DNA from: Caldilineaceae bacterium
GTDB lineage: Bacteria > Chloroflexota > Anaerolineae > Caldilineales > Caldilineaceae
Assembly (NCBI GenBank): GCA_018003515.1
Contig: JAGNDO010000017.1
Location: 23,278 to 87,277, forward strand
Length of the DNA stretch: 64,000 bases
Direction: 5' to 3'
Made by a program: the position numbers and the translations under genes. The notes below the pieces were generated by a model. That model was not told where the DNA came from and made no database searches. It saw only the letters and a program-made list of their open reading frames with translations. Positions 43,920 through 52,783 of this stretch are shown here, one piece after another (within the stretch, counting starts at the first letter, position 1; every line of letters begins with the position of its first letter).

Positions 43920-45254
43920 TTAGTGAGAGCTTTCGTACGCCACCCCGATCCCCAAGCATAACGCATCGGCACCGGGAGCGGTGGTGATCTGCAAGCCGAT
44001 GGGCAACCCCGCCGGGCTGAAGCCGCAGTTGACCGTCAGCGCGGGCAGGCCGGTGAGGTTGGCCGGGGCCGTGCGTCGGGCCTCGGCCATGCCCTCCTCG
44101 CCCAGCACCGCCGGGTCTTCCGCCGGGGCCACCCAGGGCGCAGTGGGGGAGAGAATAGCGTCCACCCGGCCCAACGCGTCCACAAAGTGGCCGGTCAGCC
44201 GCTGCCGATGCCGTTGCGCCCGCACATAGTCCACGGCGCTCATGCCAAACCCGGCCTCGATCTGGTCCCGGGTGAGTTCGGCATAATCTTGGGGTCGCTG
44301 GGCGAACCAGTCGGCGTGGATCACGCTGGCCTCCGGGGCCACAACCGCATGAAGGCCGGAGTCGACATCGGCCAGCTCCGGGATCTCCACGTGGCTGAGG
44401 ATGGCCCCGGCCTCGGCCAGAGCAGCGCAGGCCGCATCGAACGCGGCCAGGACGGGCGCTTCCATCTCCCGGCCCAGGCGGTGGGCGCTGAGGATGCCCA
44501 GGCGCAGACCCCGCAGATCCACGGGCGGCACGGGTCGGGTGGGGCGGTCCAGCATCACATCCAAGAGCAGGGCCGCGTCCGCCGCTGTGCGGGCGAGAGG
44601 GCCGGCGTGGTCCAAGGACCACGAAAGCGGGAAAATGCCGTCCAAGCTGACCAACCCGAAGCTGGGCTTGAACCCGGCCACCCCGCAATAGGCGGCGGGG
44701 ATGCGGATGGATCCCCCGGTGTCCGTGCCCACCGCGGCGAAGCACATGCCCGCCGCCACCGCAGCCGCGGAGCCACCGCTGGATCCGCCCGCGGTCCGGC
44801 TGGGGTCATACGGGTTCCACGTGGGGCCAAAGTCAGGATGGACAATGCCGTAGGCGAATTCCAGCAGGTTGGTCTTGCCCAGGATCACCGCCCCGGCCCG
44901 ACGCAGATGGGCCACAATCGGCGCATCCCGGTCCGGCACATGGTCGGCCAGGATGCGGGAGCCGCAGGTGGTGCGGATGCCCGCGGTGTCCACCAGATCC
45001 TTGAGGGCGACGGGGATGCCGTGATGCAGTCCCCGGTCCATGCCGTCTCGTAGTTCGGACTCGGCCTGGCGAGCCGCGGCCAGGGCTTCGTCCGCCGTGA
45101 CGGTGATGAAGGCGTTGAGGGTGGGGTTGAGCGAGGCGATGCGAGCCAGGGCGCGCTCGGTCACCTCGACGGGGGAGAGGTCGCCGCTCCGATAGCGGGC
45201 CGCCACGGTTGCGATTGAGGAGAACAGGATGTCATCACCACTGGTCAGGTTCAT
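43920..45254 (-). CDS. Amidase signature family enzyme
   Basis: 444 residues. The Ser-cisSer-Lys triad can be followed: ALKDLVDTAGIRTTCG gives the Lys, GGSSGGSAAAVAAGM the cis-Ser and TDTGGSIRIPAAYCG the nucleophile Ser. The family hydrolyses amides to acid and ammonia or amine. With the creatininase-family enzyme and the dehydrogenases in the same operon, it could open or de-amidate an N-containing ring or side chain. Exact substrate not evident. Confidence 0.9.
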   Translation of the reverse strand: MNLTSGDDILFSSIATVAARYRSGDLSPVEVTERALARIASLNPTLNAFITVTADEALAAARQAESELRDGMDRGLHHGIPVALKDLVDTAGIRTTCGSRILADHVPDRDAPIVAHLRRAGAVILGKTNLLEFAYGIVHPDFGPTWNPYDPSRTAGGSSGGSAAAVAAGMCFAAVGTDTGGSIRIPAAYCGVAGFKPSFGLVSLDGIFPLSWSLDHAGPLARTAADAALLLDVMLDRPTRPVPPVDLRGLRLGILSAHRLGREMEAPVLAAFDAACAALAEAGAILSHVEIPELADVDSGLHAVVAPEASVIHADWFAQRPQDYAELTRDQIEAGFGMSAVDYVRAQRHRQRLTGHFVDALGRVDAILSPTAPWVAPAEDPAVLGEEGMAEARRTAPANLTGLPALTVNCGFSPAGLPIGLQITTAPGADALCLGIGVAYESSH

Positions 45255-45371
45255 GGGGCTGCCTCGCTAGGCCCACGTCCCCGGCACTTCATGTTCCAAG
45301 CGGGTGGCGATCGGCAATATCGTCTCGCTAGGAGCGTCAAGTGTCGGGGGCGTTGGCCGGATAGCTCACGC

Positions 45372-46385
45372 TTACAGGATCAACGTTTTCAACTCGTCCA
45401 AATTGGCGGTCTCTTGCGGCCGTTGACCCTCTTCGATCTCGTGGATCAGTTCGATTACCTTGGCCGTCAGGGGCGTTGGGACCCCGGCCTGCTTGCCCGC
45501 AGCGACGATGGGACCGAGTTGGGCGTCCGCCTCCGTGCGCCGCTTGCGGACGGCCAGATCCCGCCAAATGCCGCTGTGGGTCTTGGCGGATTTGCGGTTG
45601 AAGGCCACCATGCCGTCCAAGGAGCCAAGGGAGACATCTCGGGCTGTGCCGGGCAGGAAGGCGTGGGGATCAAAGCCGTTGAAGGCTTCCGGGGTGATGC
45701 CCTGGGCTATAGCCACGGTCAATACCTCCGTGGCCAGGGCAATATAGAGGTTCCAATAGGCAGGGTCCGCCAGGCTGTCGGCGATGGATTCGTTGGTCAG
45801 CGCCGTGGCGAAGAGTTGGGCACCGTAGGCCAGCTTTCCCCACAAAAAGCCCCACATGTTTTCAGTGACGATGGCATTGGGGTCAAAGTCGAGGAAGGTT
45901 TGGTGCATGGCCTGGATACGGGGCGAGATCGTTCCGTCCAACTCGCCCAGGACCACGGCCCCCCGACCGCCGTAGAGGATCAGCCCCGGCTCCAGATAGT
46001 CCGCGCCAAAATTGACGAAGCTGCCCACGGTCTTTTCTCGGCCCACGACCGCGGCGATCTCAAGCTCGTTCAACCCATTCTGAACCGAGACGATAAAACC
46101 GTCCGGGCTGAGACGGGGTGCGATGTCCAGGGCCGCGGCGGCTGTGTCCTGTGCTTTGACGCAAAGCAGCACGATTTCCCATTGGCCGGGGAGGGTCGTT
46201 GGCGTGAAGGCGGTGGCCGGCACAGTGAACTCGGCAATCGGGCCGGTGATGGTGAGTCCTTTTTGATTGATGGCGGCCACATGATCCGCCGCCCGGTCCA
46301 CGAAGGTGATGTCGTGGCCGGCCTGGATCAGATAAGCCCCCAGGGTGCCGCCAATGGCCCCTGCCCCCCAGATCAGCAGTCGCAT
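45372..46385 (-). CDS. Ketopantoate reductase-like 2-ketoacid/2-hydroxyacid dehydrogenase (PanE/ApbA family)
   Basis: 337 residues. N-terminal Rossmann motif LIWGAGAIGGTLGAYL binds NADPH; later QNGLNELEIAAVVG and the C-terminal helical domain fit the PanE/ApbA fold. The catalytic Lys region is WGKLAYGAQLFATALT. Being inside a degradative operon, it is more likely a pathway-specific dehydrogenase than the pantothenate enzyme. It follows the creatininase gene by one base, so they are probably co-translated. Confidence 0.85.
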   Translation of the reverse strand: MRLLIWGAGAIGGTLGAYLIQAGHDITFVDRAADHVAAINQKGLTITGPIAEFTVPATAFTPTTLPGQWEIVLLCVKAQDTAAAALDIAPRLSPDGFIVSVQNGLNELEIAAVVGREKTVGSFVNFGADYLEPGLILYGGRGAVVLGELDGTISPRIQAMHQTFLDFDPNAIVTENMWGFLWGKLAYGAQLFATALTNESIADSLADPAYWNLYIALATEVLTVAIAQGITPEAFNGFDPHAFLPGTARDVSLGSLDGMVAFNRKSAKTHSGIWRDLAVRKRRTEADAQLGPIVAAGKQAGVPTPLTAKVIELIHEIEEGQRPQETANLDELKTLIL

Positions 46386-46386
46386 A

Positions 46387-47088
46387 TCAGTCCCACCCTT
46401 CGGCCATCAGCGCCCGGGTTTCGGCCACGGCGATTTCCCAAAGAGCCAGCATATCCGCGTCCGGTTTCTGATAGACGCCGCCGTAGTTGCCGTCGCCGAA
46501 GACGTCCCGCATGGATTGGCCCACCAATCTGGCCATCCCCGCCCGGTTGGGGACGATCTTCTGCTCGTCGGGCAAGGTCACCCCGGCCAGCCGAGTCCAG
46601 GGGAAGTTTTCCATCCACGAAGCGTGGCTGCCCAGGGGATCGATGGCCTGGACTTTGGCCCAGGTCTTGGGCGAATTCCACCAATTGTGAAACTTGATCT
46701 GGGTACCCGGATTGTCGGCCATCCACTCCGTGGCCAAAGAATCCGCCGGGGCGTTGCCGCCGTGACCGTTGACGATCAAAATACGTCGGAAGCCGCTGTG
46801 GGAAAGGCTGTCCAAAATGTCCCGGACCAGGCGCACATAGGTCTCCACCCGCAGGCTGACCGAGCCGGGATAGGCCAGAAAATAGGGGGTAACGCCGTAG
46901 GCCTGCACAGGGAAGACCGGGATGCCCAGGGGCTCCGCCGCGTCCAAGGCCACTTTTTCGGACAAAATGCTGTCCACGCTGAGGCTGAGATAGGCGTGCT
47001 GCTCCGTGCTGCCCAGGGGCAGGACCGCCCGGTCATCGTGCTTGAGATATTCTTCGACCTGCATCCAGTTCATATCGGTGATTCGCAT
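46387..47088 (-). CDS. Creatininase-family amidohydrolase
   Basis: 233 residues. The metal-binding pattern PLGSTEQHAYLSLSVDS and the ILIVNGHGGNAPAD loop are diagnostic of the creatininase/FAPy deformylase/mycofactocin MftE superfamily. Members hydrolyse cyclic or formyl amides using two metal ions. Together with the adjacent dehydrogenase and amidase it points to breakdown of a cyclic amide. Its start lies 88 bases after the OppF stop. Confidence 0.85.
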   Translation of the reverse strand: MRITDMNWMQVEEYLKHDDRAVLPLGSTEQHAYLSLSVDSILSEKVALDAAEPLGIPVFPVQAYGVTPYFLAYPGSVSLRVETYVRLVRDILDSLSHSGFRRILIVNGHGGNAPADSLATEWMADNPGTQIKFHNWWNSPKTWAKVQAIDPLGSHASWMENFPWTRLAGVTLPDEQKIVPNRAGMARLVGQSMRDVFGDGNYGGVYQKPDADMLALWEIAVAETRALMAEGWD

Positions 47089-47117
47089 AATGGTTTCCTT
47101 GTTTGGGGTGAGTGGTT

Positions 47118-47175
47118 GGGATTGGGGATTGGGGATTAGGGGGTGGGGGCGACCTAATCCCCAATCCCTAATCCC
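47118..47175. repeat. Hairpin after the OppF gene
   Basis: gggattggggattggggatt and ctaatccccaatccctaatccc are imperfect complements 3' of the oppF stop and upstream of the creatininase gene. It may reduce expression of downstream genes or stabilise the transporter message. Confidence 0.6.
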
Positions 47176-47176
47176 A

Positions 47177-48160
47177 TCATTCGTACAGATGGCAGGCGGT
47201 GAAGTGCCCCGCCTCGTTGGCTTTGAGCAAAGGCACGTCCGACCGGCAGCGGTCGAAGACTTGGGGGCAGCGGGGATGGAAGGGACAGCCGGTCGGGATG
47301 TTGAGCGGGCTGGGCAGTTCGCCCTGCACGGCCTCCACCACGCTCTTGCGGGCCGGGTCCAGGGTGGGGGCGGCGGAGATCAGCGCCTGGGTGTAGGGGT
47401 GTTCCGGGCTGGAGAAGATGCGTTCGGTCTCGGCCAGTTCCACCACTTTGCCCAAATACATCACCGCCACCCGGTGAGAGATGTGGCGCACTAAACGCAG
47501 ATCGTGGGCCACAAAGAGTACGGTCAGATGCAGTTGTTCCTGCAATTCCAGCAACAGATTGATGATCTGGGCCTGAACCGACACATCCAGGGCCGAGACC
47601 AACTCGTCGGCCACCAGCACTTCCGGTTCCACGGCCAGACAGCGAGCAATCGCCACCCGCTGGCGCTGACCGCCGGAAAACTCGTGGGGCAGGCGGGCCG
47701 ATGCGTCCAGAGGCAGACCGACCAGTTTGAGCAGTTCGGCGATGCGGTCATCGACTTGTTCCGCCGGGCGCAGTTTGTGCACCCGGATGGCTTCGCCCAA
47801 GGTCTGGCCCACGGTCATGCGCGGGTTGAGGGAGTTAAAGGGGTCCTGGAAGACCATCTGCACCCGGCGGTGATAGGTGCGCAGATCCACGCCGTCCAAA
47901 GCCAGGGCATCCACACCGTCAAAGGTGACTTGGCCGGAATCGGCCTCGTACAGTCGCACCAAACAGCGGGCCAAGGTGGACTTGCCACAGCCTGACTCGC
48001 CCACAATGCCCAGGGTTTCGCCCTTGTGTACGGCCAAAGAGACGCCGTTGAGGGCGCGCACGGCCTTGCGGGGCAGCCCCCGCAAACGGGCCAAAGGGGA
48101 CTGGTGAACGGGAAAGAATTTATGCAAATCGTGTACAAGCAGCAAAGGGACGTCGGTCAT
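47177..48160 (-). CDS. oppF: Oligopeptide/dipeptide ABC importer, ATP-binding subunit (OppF/DppF-like)
   Basis: 327 residues from an ATG overlapping the oppD stop by 4 bases; the frame continues upstream but homology begins here. Walker A GIVGESGCGKSTLARCLV, signature FSGGQRQRVAIARCL and Walker B VLVADELVSALDVSVQAQ are intact (the Walker B has LeuVal instead of the usual ProVal). The C-terminal Cys-rich GCPFHPRCPQVF is the iron-sulphur-like motif of Opp ATPases. It pairs with the OppD subunit to energise uptake. Confidence 0.9.
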   Translation of the reverse strand: MTDVPLLLVHDLHKFFPVHQSPLARLRGLPRKAVRALNGVSLAVHKGETLGIVGESGCGKSTLARCLVRLYEADSGQVTFDGVDALALDGVDLRTYHRRVQMVFQDPFNSLNPRMTVGQTLGEAIRVHKLRPAEQVDDRIAELLKLVGLPLDASARLPHEFSGGQRQRVAIARCLAVEPEVLVADELVSALDVSVQAQIINLLLELQEQLHLTVLFVAHDLRLVRHISHRVAVMYLGKVVELAETERIFSSPEHPYTQALISAAPTLDPARKSVVEAVQGELPSPLNIPTGCPFHPRCPQVFDRCRSDVPLLKANEAGHFTACHLYE

Positions 48161-49206
48161 GCGGGCACCTGCTCTCCGGGCTTGGCCAAGGTGGCGTAGT
48201 GGATGCAGGCGGACTGGCGGCCCATGCCCACGGAAACCAGGGGCGGGCGCTCGGCCAGACAATCCTCCGTGGCATAACCGCAGCGGGGGGCAAAGGGACA
48301 GCCCGGCGGCAGCTTGCTCAGATCCGGCGGCGCACCGGGGATGGGCATGAGGGGGCGGCGGCTGGCTCCCCCGCCGGGGATGGAGTTGAGCAGCCCCAGG
48401 GTGTAGGCGTGTCGGGGCTGGCCGAAAAGATCGGTCACCGAGGCGACTTCGACGATGCGCCCGGCATACATCACCGCCACCCGGTCACAGGTCTGGGCTA
48501 CCACGCCCAGGTCATGGGTGACCAGGATCACGCTCATGCCCAGTTGGTCCTTCAGGCGCAAGATCAATTTGAGGATCTGGTCTTGGATGGTCACGTCAAG
48601 CGCCGTGGTCGGCTCGTCGGCCAGGAGCAGTTGGGGGCTGGAGGCCAGGGAGATGGCAATCATCACCCGCTGGCGCATGCCGCCGGAGAATTGGTGCGGA
48701 TAACTGTTCACCCGCTGCCGGGCCGAGGGGATGCCCACCAATTCCAGCAACTCCACCGCCTGTTCGTCGATCTGGTCGGCAGAGAAGTTGCGGTGTTCCC
48801 GTAAGGTCTCTTTGATCTGTTCGCCCACGGTCAGTACTGGGTTCAGGGCGCTCATGGGTTCCTGAAAGATCACGCTGATCTCGCCGCCCCGCATCTGGCG
48901 CAACTCCTCATCGGGCATGGCCATGACATCTCGATCCTGCCAGCGCACGGTCCCGGTCACCTTCCCCGGTGGTGCGATCAGGCGGATGATGGAGCGCAAG
49001 GTCACGCTCTTGCCCGAGCCGGATTCCCCCACAAGCCCCAGCACTTCACCGGGGAAGAGGTCGAAGCTGACGCCGTCCACCGCGGTCAGTTTGCCCCGGC
49101 TGGTGGTGAAGGTGGTGCGCAGATCCTGGACGGAGAGGATGGGGGCAGGGTGGGTGGTTGATTGGTTGATTGGTTGATTTGTGGCGTGCATGGATGTAGG
49201 GGTCAT
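48157..49206 (-). CDS. oppD: Oligopeptide/dipeptide ABC importer, ATP-binding subunit (OppD/DppD-like)
   Basis: 349 residues. Walker [19 protein letters not shown], signature [12 protein letters not shown] and Walker [18 protein letters not shown] are intact, with the C-terminal [15 protein letters not shown] cysteines. The first 20 residues ([13 protein letters not shown]) are low-complexity and encoded by heptamer repeats of the attgattgg type. Overlaps oppC by 4 bases. Confidence 0.9.
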   Translation of the reverse strand: MTPTSMHATNQPINQSTTHPAPILSVQDLRTTFTTSRGKLTAVDGVSFDLFPGEVLGLVGESGSGKSVTLRSIIRLIAPPGKVTGTVRWQDRDVMAMPDEELRQMRGGEISVIFQEPMSALNPVLTVGEQIKETLREHRNFSADQIDEQAVELLELVGIPSARQRVNSYPHQFSGGMRQRVMIAISLASSPQLLLADEPTTALDVTIQDQILKLILRLKDQLGMSVILVTHDLGVVAQTCDRVAVMYAGRIVEVASVTDLFGQPRHAYTLGLLNSIPGGGASRRPLMPIPGAPPDLSKLPPGCPFAPRCGYATEDCLAERPPLVSVGMGRQSACIHYATLAKPGEQVPA

Positions 49207-50075
49207 TTCTTGGGCCTCAGCAGATCTGCCAGGCCGTCGCCGATAAAGCTAAAGGTCAGGCCGGCAAAGGTGAGGGCCAGGGCCGGGAAGGTGGAGATCC
49301 ACGGGGCCGTGTTCATGAAGTTCTTGCCGTCGGCCACCATCACGCCCCATTCTGCCGTGGGGGGTTGAGCGCCCAGTCCAAGATAACCCAGGCTGGCCCC
49401 CAGCAAAATGCCCAGGGACATGTCGGTCATCCAATAGGTGAGGGAGGAGCCGATCACGTTGGGGAGCAGATGGCGGCCAATGATGCGCCGGGAAGTGTAG
49501 CCCATAGTCTTGGCGGCCAGGGCATACTCGGCTTGCTTTTGCACCAACATTTCGCCTCGCACCAGTCGGCCATAGGCCACCCAGCCCACGGCGCTGACCG
49601 CGATATACATGTTGTTTAGTCCCGGTCCCAAGAAGGCGACGATGGCGATCACCAACACCAGAAAGGGGAAGACGATCACAATGTCCACGATGCGGCCAAA
49701 GATGGCGTCGAGCCACTTGCCGTAATAGCCGGTGATGGCCCCCACAAAGGTGCCAAAGATAAAGGGAAAAAGGGTGGTGAAAATGGCGATCTGGAGATCG
49801 ACCCTTGCCGCCCAGATCACCCGAGACAGAATATCCCGGCCAAAGTTGTCCGTGCCGAAAAAGTGCGCCCGGCTCGGCCCCTTCAAGATGGCCGTGTAGT
49901 CGAAGTCCGTGGGGCTATAGGGCGCAATCTTGTCCGGGAAGAGGGCCATGAACACAAAGACGATCAGCAATCCCACCCCGACCACCAAACTGAATTTGGG
50001 CCGGAACCGCACTTTGGGGACGCTGTGGATCATGGCCGGGGCCGTGGTCACTGCCATAGAAGTTTCCTTTTGCAT
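49203..50075 (-). CDS. oppC: Oligopeptide/dipeptide ABC importer, permease (OppC/DppC-like)
   Basis: 290 residues, about six membrane helices, starting with LVVGVGLLIVFVFMALFPDK. The AHFFGTDNFGRDILSRVIW region and the cytoplasmic EAA-like loop (VQKQAEYALAAKTMGYTSRR) are typical of the second Opp permease. Four-base overlap with oppD and one base gap from oppB show a single transcript. Confidence 0.9.
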   Translation of the reverse strand: MQKETSMAVTTAPAMIHSVPKVRFRPKFSLVVGVGLLIVFVFMALFPDKIAPYSPTDFDYTAILKGPSRAHFFGTDNFGRDILSRVIWAARVDLQIAIFTTLFPFIFGTFVGAITGYYGKWLDAIFGRIVDIVIVFPFLVLVIAIVAFLGPGLNNMYIAVSAVGWVAYGRLVRGEMLVQKQAEYALAAKTMGYTSRRIIGRHLLPNVIGSSLTYWMTDMSLGILLGASLGYLGLGAQPPTAEWGVMVADGKNFMNTAPWISTFPALALTFAGLTFSFIGDGLADLLRPKK

Positions 50076-50076
50076 G

Positions 50077-50955
50077 TCAAGACATCTCCACCCGGGGATC
50101 CAACTGGGCGTAGACTAGATCCGTCAACAGAAAGACCAAGGAGACCAGCACCGCAAAGGTCAGCGTCAGCCCCTGGATGGTCGGGTAGTCCCGGCCAAAG
50201 ATGGAGTCCACCATCAACCGCCCCACGCCGGGAATGGCGAAGACGGTCTCGGTGATCACCGCACCGCCGAAGAGGGCACCGATGTTCAGCCCTAGCAGGG
50301 TGATGGTGGAGATCAGGGCATTGCGCAGCACATGCTTGATCAGCACCACCCGATTGCTCAATCCCTTGGCCCGGGCAAAGTCCACATATTCGGCGGTCAA
50401 GACCTCAATAATCGAGGCCCGCAAAGTACGCATCAATATGGCGGAGAGGTTGAAGCCCAGGGTAAGGGCGGGCAAAAAGAGATGATGCAAATGCTCGCCA
50501 AAGGTCTTGCCATAGCCGCCGATGGGGAAGAGGCTGAGCTGCGCCCCCAACACAGTGAGCAAAAGCAGACCAACGTAGAAAGTGGGCAAAGAGAGACCCA
50601 CCTGAAAGATAGCCCGAACCGCGTTGTCAAAGGGGGAGTTGCGCTTGATGGCGGCGGCAAAGGCCAAGGGCACGGCCAAGACCACGGCTATCACGGCCCC
50701 GTACAAGGTCAGAAAGACCGTCACCGGGACGCGCTGCATGATCAGCCGGGTGACCGGGATCTTGAAGCTGATGGAGTCGCCCAGTTCGCCCCGGAAGAAG
50801 TTCTTGATGAAGATGCCGAACTGGACCAACACGGGCTTGTCCAGTCCCATGGAGGCATTGATACGGGCCACCGCTTCCTCCGTGGCCCGATCCCCCAGAA
50901 TGGCGCTGGCCGGATCACCGGGGAGCAGACGGATCATGAGAAAAACGATAAACAT
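50077..50955 (-). CDS. oppB: Oligopeptide/dipeptide ABC importer, permease (OppB/DppB-like), 5'-truncated
   Basis: 292 residues from the first usable ATG. Family homology continues upstream of it in frame (LQIIPTFFVI, to base 50985) and then stops exactly at the edge of the 179-bp inverted-repeat element at 50986-51164. Family members normally have about 20 more residues ending in RRLLQ before this point. The open frame enters the element but has no ATG, GTG or TTG there. The first membrane helix is therefore shortened (FIVFLMIRLLPGDPA remains), and the native promoter and ribosome-binding site are gone. The remainder, with TM helices and the EAA loop, is intact. The transporter may be inactive or poorly expressed. 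Confidence 0.85.
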   Translation of the reverse strand: MFIVFLMIRLLPGDPASAILGDRATEEAVARINASMGLDKPVLVQFGIFIKNFFRGELGDSISFKIPVTRLIMQRVPVTVFLTLYGAVIAVVLAVPLAFAAAIKRNSPFDNAVRAIFQVGLSLPTFYVGLLLLTVLGAQLSLFPIGGYGKTFGEHLHHLFLPALTLGFNLSAILMRTLRASIIEVLTAEYVDFARAKGLSNRVVLIKHVLRNALISTITLLGLNIGALFGGAVITETVFAIPGVGRLMVDSIFGRDYPTIQGLTLTFAVLVSLVFLLTDLVYAQLDPRVEMS

Positions 50956-50985
50956 AATGACAAAAAATGTGGGTATTATTTGCAG

Positions 50986-51164
50986 GGTAGGACTGCACGA
51001 TAGCGTGATCTGATCACTTTGATTTCGATTACGCCAGATTTGGACGGAATGCTATCTGAATCACCCGCTATATAGTATCCGCAGCCAAAAAAGTACTAAA
51101 TCTCGCGTTAACCCTTCAAGCAAAATCGTGCGTTTTTGGCATCACGCTATCGTGCAGTCCTACC
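50986..51164. mobile_element. 179-bp MITE-like element with 24-bp perfect terminal inverted repeats
   Basis: ggtaggactgcacgatagcg plus tgat (50986-51009) is repeated in exact inverted orientation at 51141-51164. The interior is AT-richer and has no ORF. It truncates the oppB gene. I could not identify a target-site duplication by eye. It would need a transposase supplied elsewhere. Confidence 0.85.
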
Positions 51165-51224
51165 GCGTGGGCGCTATGAAAGATGTCGTCAATAACTGTA
51201 TCGATCAACATGATGGTGAAAATC

Positions 51225-51292
51225 GTAGGTGCGGTTTTTAACCGCACAACGGTCAATGACCGAGGGATCGTGCGGTTAAAAACCGCACCTAC
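51225..51292. repeat. 68-bp hairpin element near the oppB upstream region
   Basis: gtaggtgcggtttttaaccg and the exact complementary arm at 51270-51292 form a long stem. Flanking sequence extends the symmetry imperfectly on both sides (atcgatcaacatgatgg against catcccattgatcg). The rest of the 51165-51463 gap holds no gene, and no Opp solute-binding protein gene is found here. Confidence 0.75.
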
Positions 51293-51463
51293 ATTTCATC
51301 ATCCCATTGATCGGTACAGATGTCGTCAATGACATTCGAAGCAGCCTGAAGATTGACTGCTTCCCGTATAAAAAAAGCGAAAAGGGTCCAGTTGTGTGGG
51401 TACTGATTGTCGCCAACCGGATCTCCGTTCCGCCAAGAGGATGCAAGGTGCCTACGTCGGTTT

Positions 51464-52474
51464 TTAGTCTGTGCCCAGCTTCTCGACGGCGAGAAGCTGG
51501 TGGATTCTTTGGTAGCTGCTTTGGTCTGGGGTGTGCAAATACTCGATGAGGGGAAAGTCAGCAGGCATCTGGTTGCGCAGGTCGTCGATGGCCTCTTCGG
51601 CACCGGTGGCGAAGATGATGGCCTGCACGGAGTGGATCATGGCTTGCAGTCCATCACCATCCGTAGACAGACAGACAGTTGGAGCAGACTGCATCTCCCG
51701 GGCAGAGGCGATACCCTGCAACATGGTGTTGACAAACTCGGGGAAGCGGGAAACGATGCCCAGGCGATAGGTCGGCGGCAGGGCGGCAATGGCTTGGTGT
51801 GCCGAGGGGCGCAGGGCAAAGCCAAGACCCATGATGGTCCGCTCTCCGTCCAGATCGTTGGCCCGTAACAGGTCGCGCAACATCTGGACTTGGTGCAGGG
51901 GCACCAACAGCGCCTCGGCTCGCTCCAGATCTGCCTGGTAGTAGGCCGGTCGGGAATCAAACTCATCAAAACAGACCGGCTCGACCACCACCCGCTCCTC
52001 GGCCAGATTGCGTTCCATATCGTCCGCATAGACCTGCAACGCCGACGGGAACAAGCCGAACAGCATCAAATACCGATTGGCAAAGAGGCTGTTTGAATCC
52101 GTGAGCAGAGGCAAAAAGGTCTGGCGAATCTCATCTTGAGAAAAGCCTGCACCTTTGGCCTCGGCGATGGTGCGCCACAAGAGGCGGCGCAACTGCAAGG
52201 GACGGTTTGGCACGGGTGCCTGCGCCACCTCTACGGAGAAATCGGCCACAAAGGTGCCCAACCCTGCCCGCATCTCGATCAACTCCAGTTGGCGTAGATC
52301 CTGATAGGCCTGGGTTATGGTCATGGGGGCCACGTTCAACTCCTGGGCCAATTCCCTGATCGAAGGCAGTTGTGCCCCCGAAGGTAATTGGCCAGAAACA
52401 ATGCCAAACTGAAGCTGCCCGACGATCTGCGTATAGATTGGAACAGTCAGGTCACGGTTGATCTGAATATTCAT
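51464..52474 (-). CDS. GntR-type transcriptional regulator with binding-protein-like C-terminal domain
   Basis: 336 residues starting MNIQINRDLTVPIYTQI; an in-frame ATG at 52558 would add 28 residues without homology. The N-terminal winged helix PSIRELAQELNVAPMTITQA and GLGTFVADF is typical of GntR/YtrA members. Residues 120-330 have alternating strands and helices reminiscent of a sugar-binding periplasmic fold (RTIMGLGFALRP, PTYRLGIVSRFPEF). Effector unknown. It is on the same strand as the Opp operon, with only repeats between, so it may control that operon, but the MITE now lies between. Confidence 0.75.
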   Translation of the reverse strand: MNIQINRDLTVPIYTQIVGQLQFGIVSGQLPSGAQLPSIRELAQELNVAPMTITQAYQDLRQLELIEMRAGLGTFVADFSVEVAQAPVPNRPLQLRRLLWRTIAEAKGAGFSQDEIRQTFLPLLTDSNSLFANRYLMLFGLFPSALQVYADDMERNLAEERVVVEPVCFDEFDSRPAYYQADLERAEALLVPLHQVQMLRDLLRANDLDGERTIMGLGFALRPSAHQAIAALPPTYRLGIVSRFPEFVNTMLQGIASAREMQSAPTVCLSTDGDGLQAMIHSVQAIIFATGAEEAIDDLRNQMPADFPLIEYLHTPDQSSYQRIHQLLAVEKLGTD

Positions 52475-52590
52475 AGCGGCTCGTAGATTGAAGACTGGGG
52501 GTGTGTAGGGGATGTCGGCGCTACCATAGCGAGGAAGGCAAACAAACTTTGTGGACATGCTGTTATAGTGAACTAGAACAGTATATGTCT

Positions 52591-52619
52591 ATAATACTCT
52601 TCTTTAGAGTATTTGTCAA
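52591..52619 (-). promoter_or_regulatory. Consensus sigma-70-type promoter for the GntR gene
   Basis: On the minus strand TTGACA (52614-52619) and TATTAT (52591-52596) are separated by exactly 17 bases. The -35 is identical to the consensus and the -10 differs by one base. Transcription would begin near 52584. Confidence 0.7.
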
Positions 52620-52783
52620 CAGGGTATTTGTGAGTCTGTTTGGTTGAGTACTATCGGGTTGCTAACCGCGCCTGATGGAGATGCCCGGCACCGAAGCCTC
52701 GGCCACGGCCTGAAAAATCGATCTCTACCGAGACCCCAGCGGTGAATAGATCAACCACCCTGCCACGGCCCCAAATTGAACGG

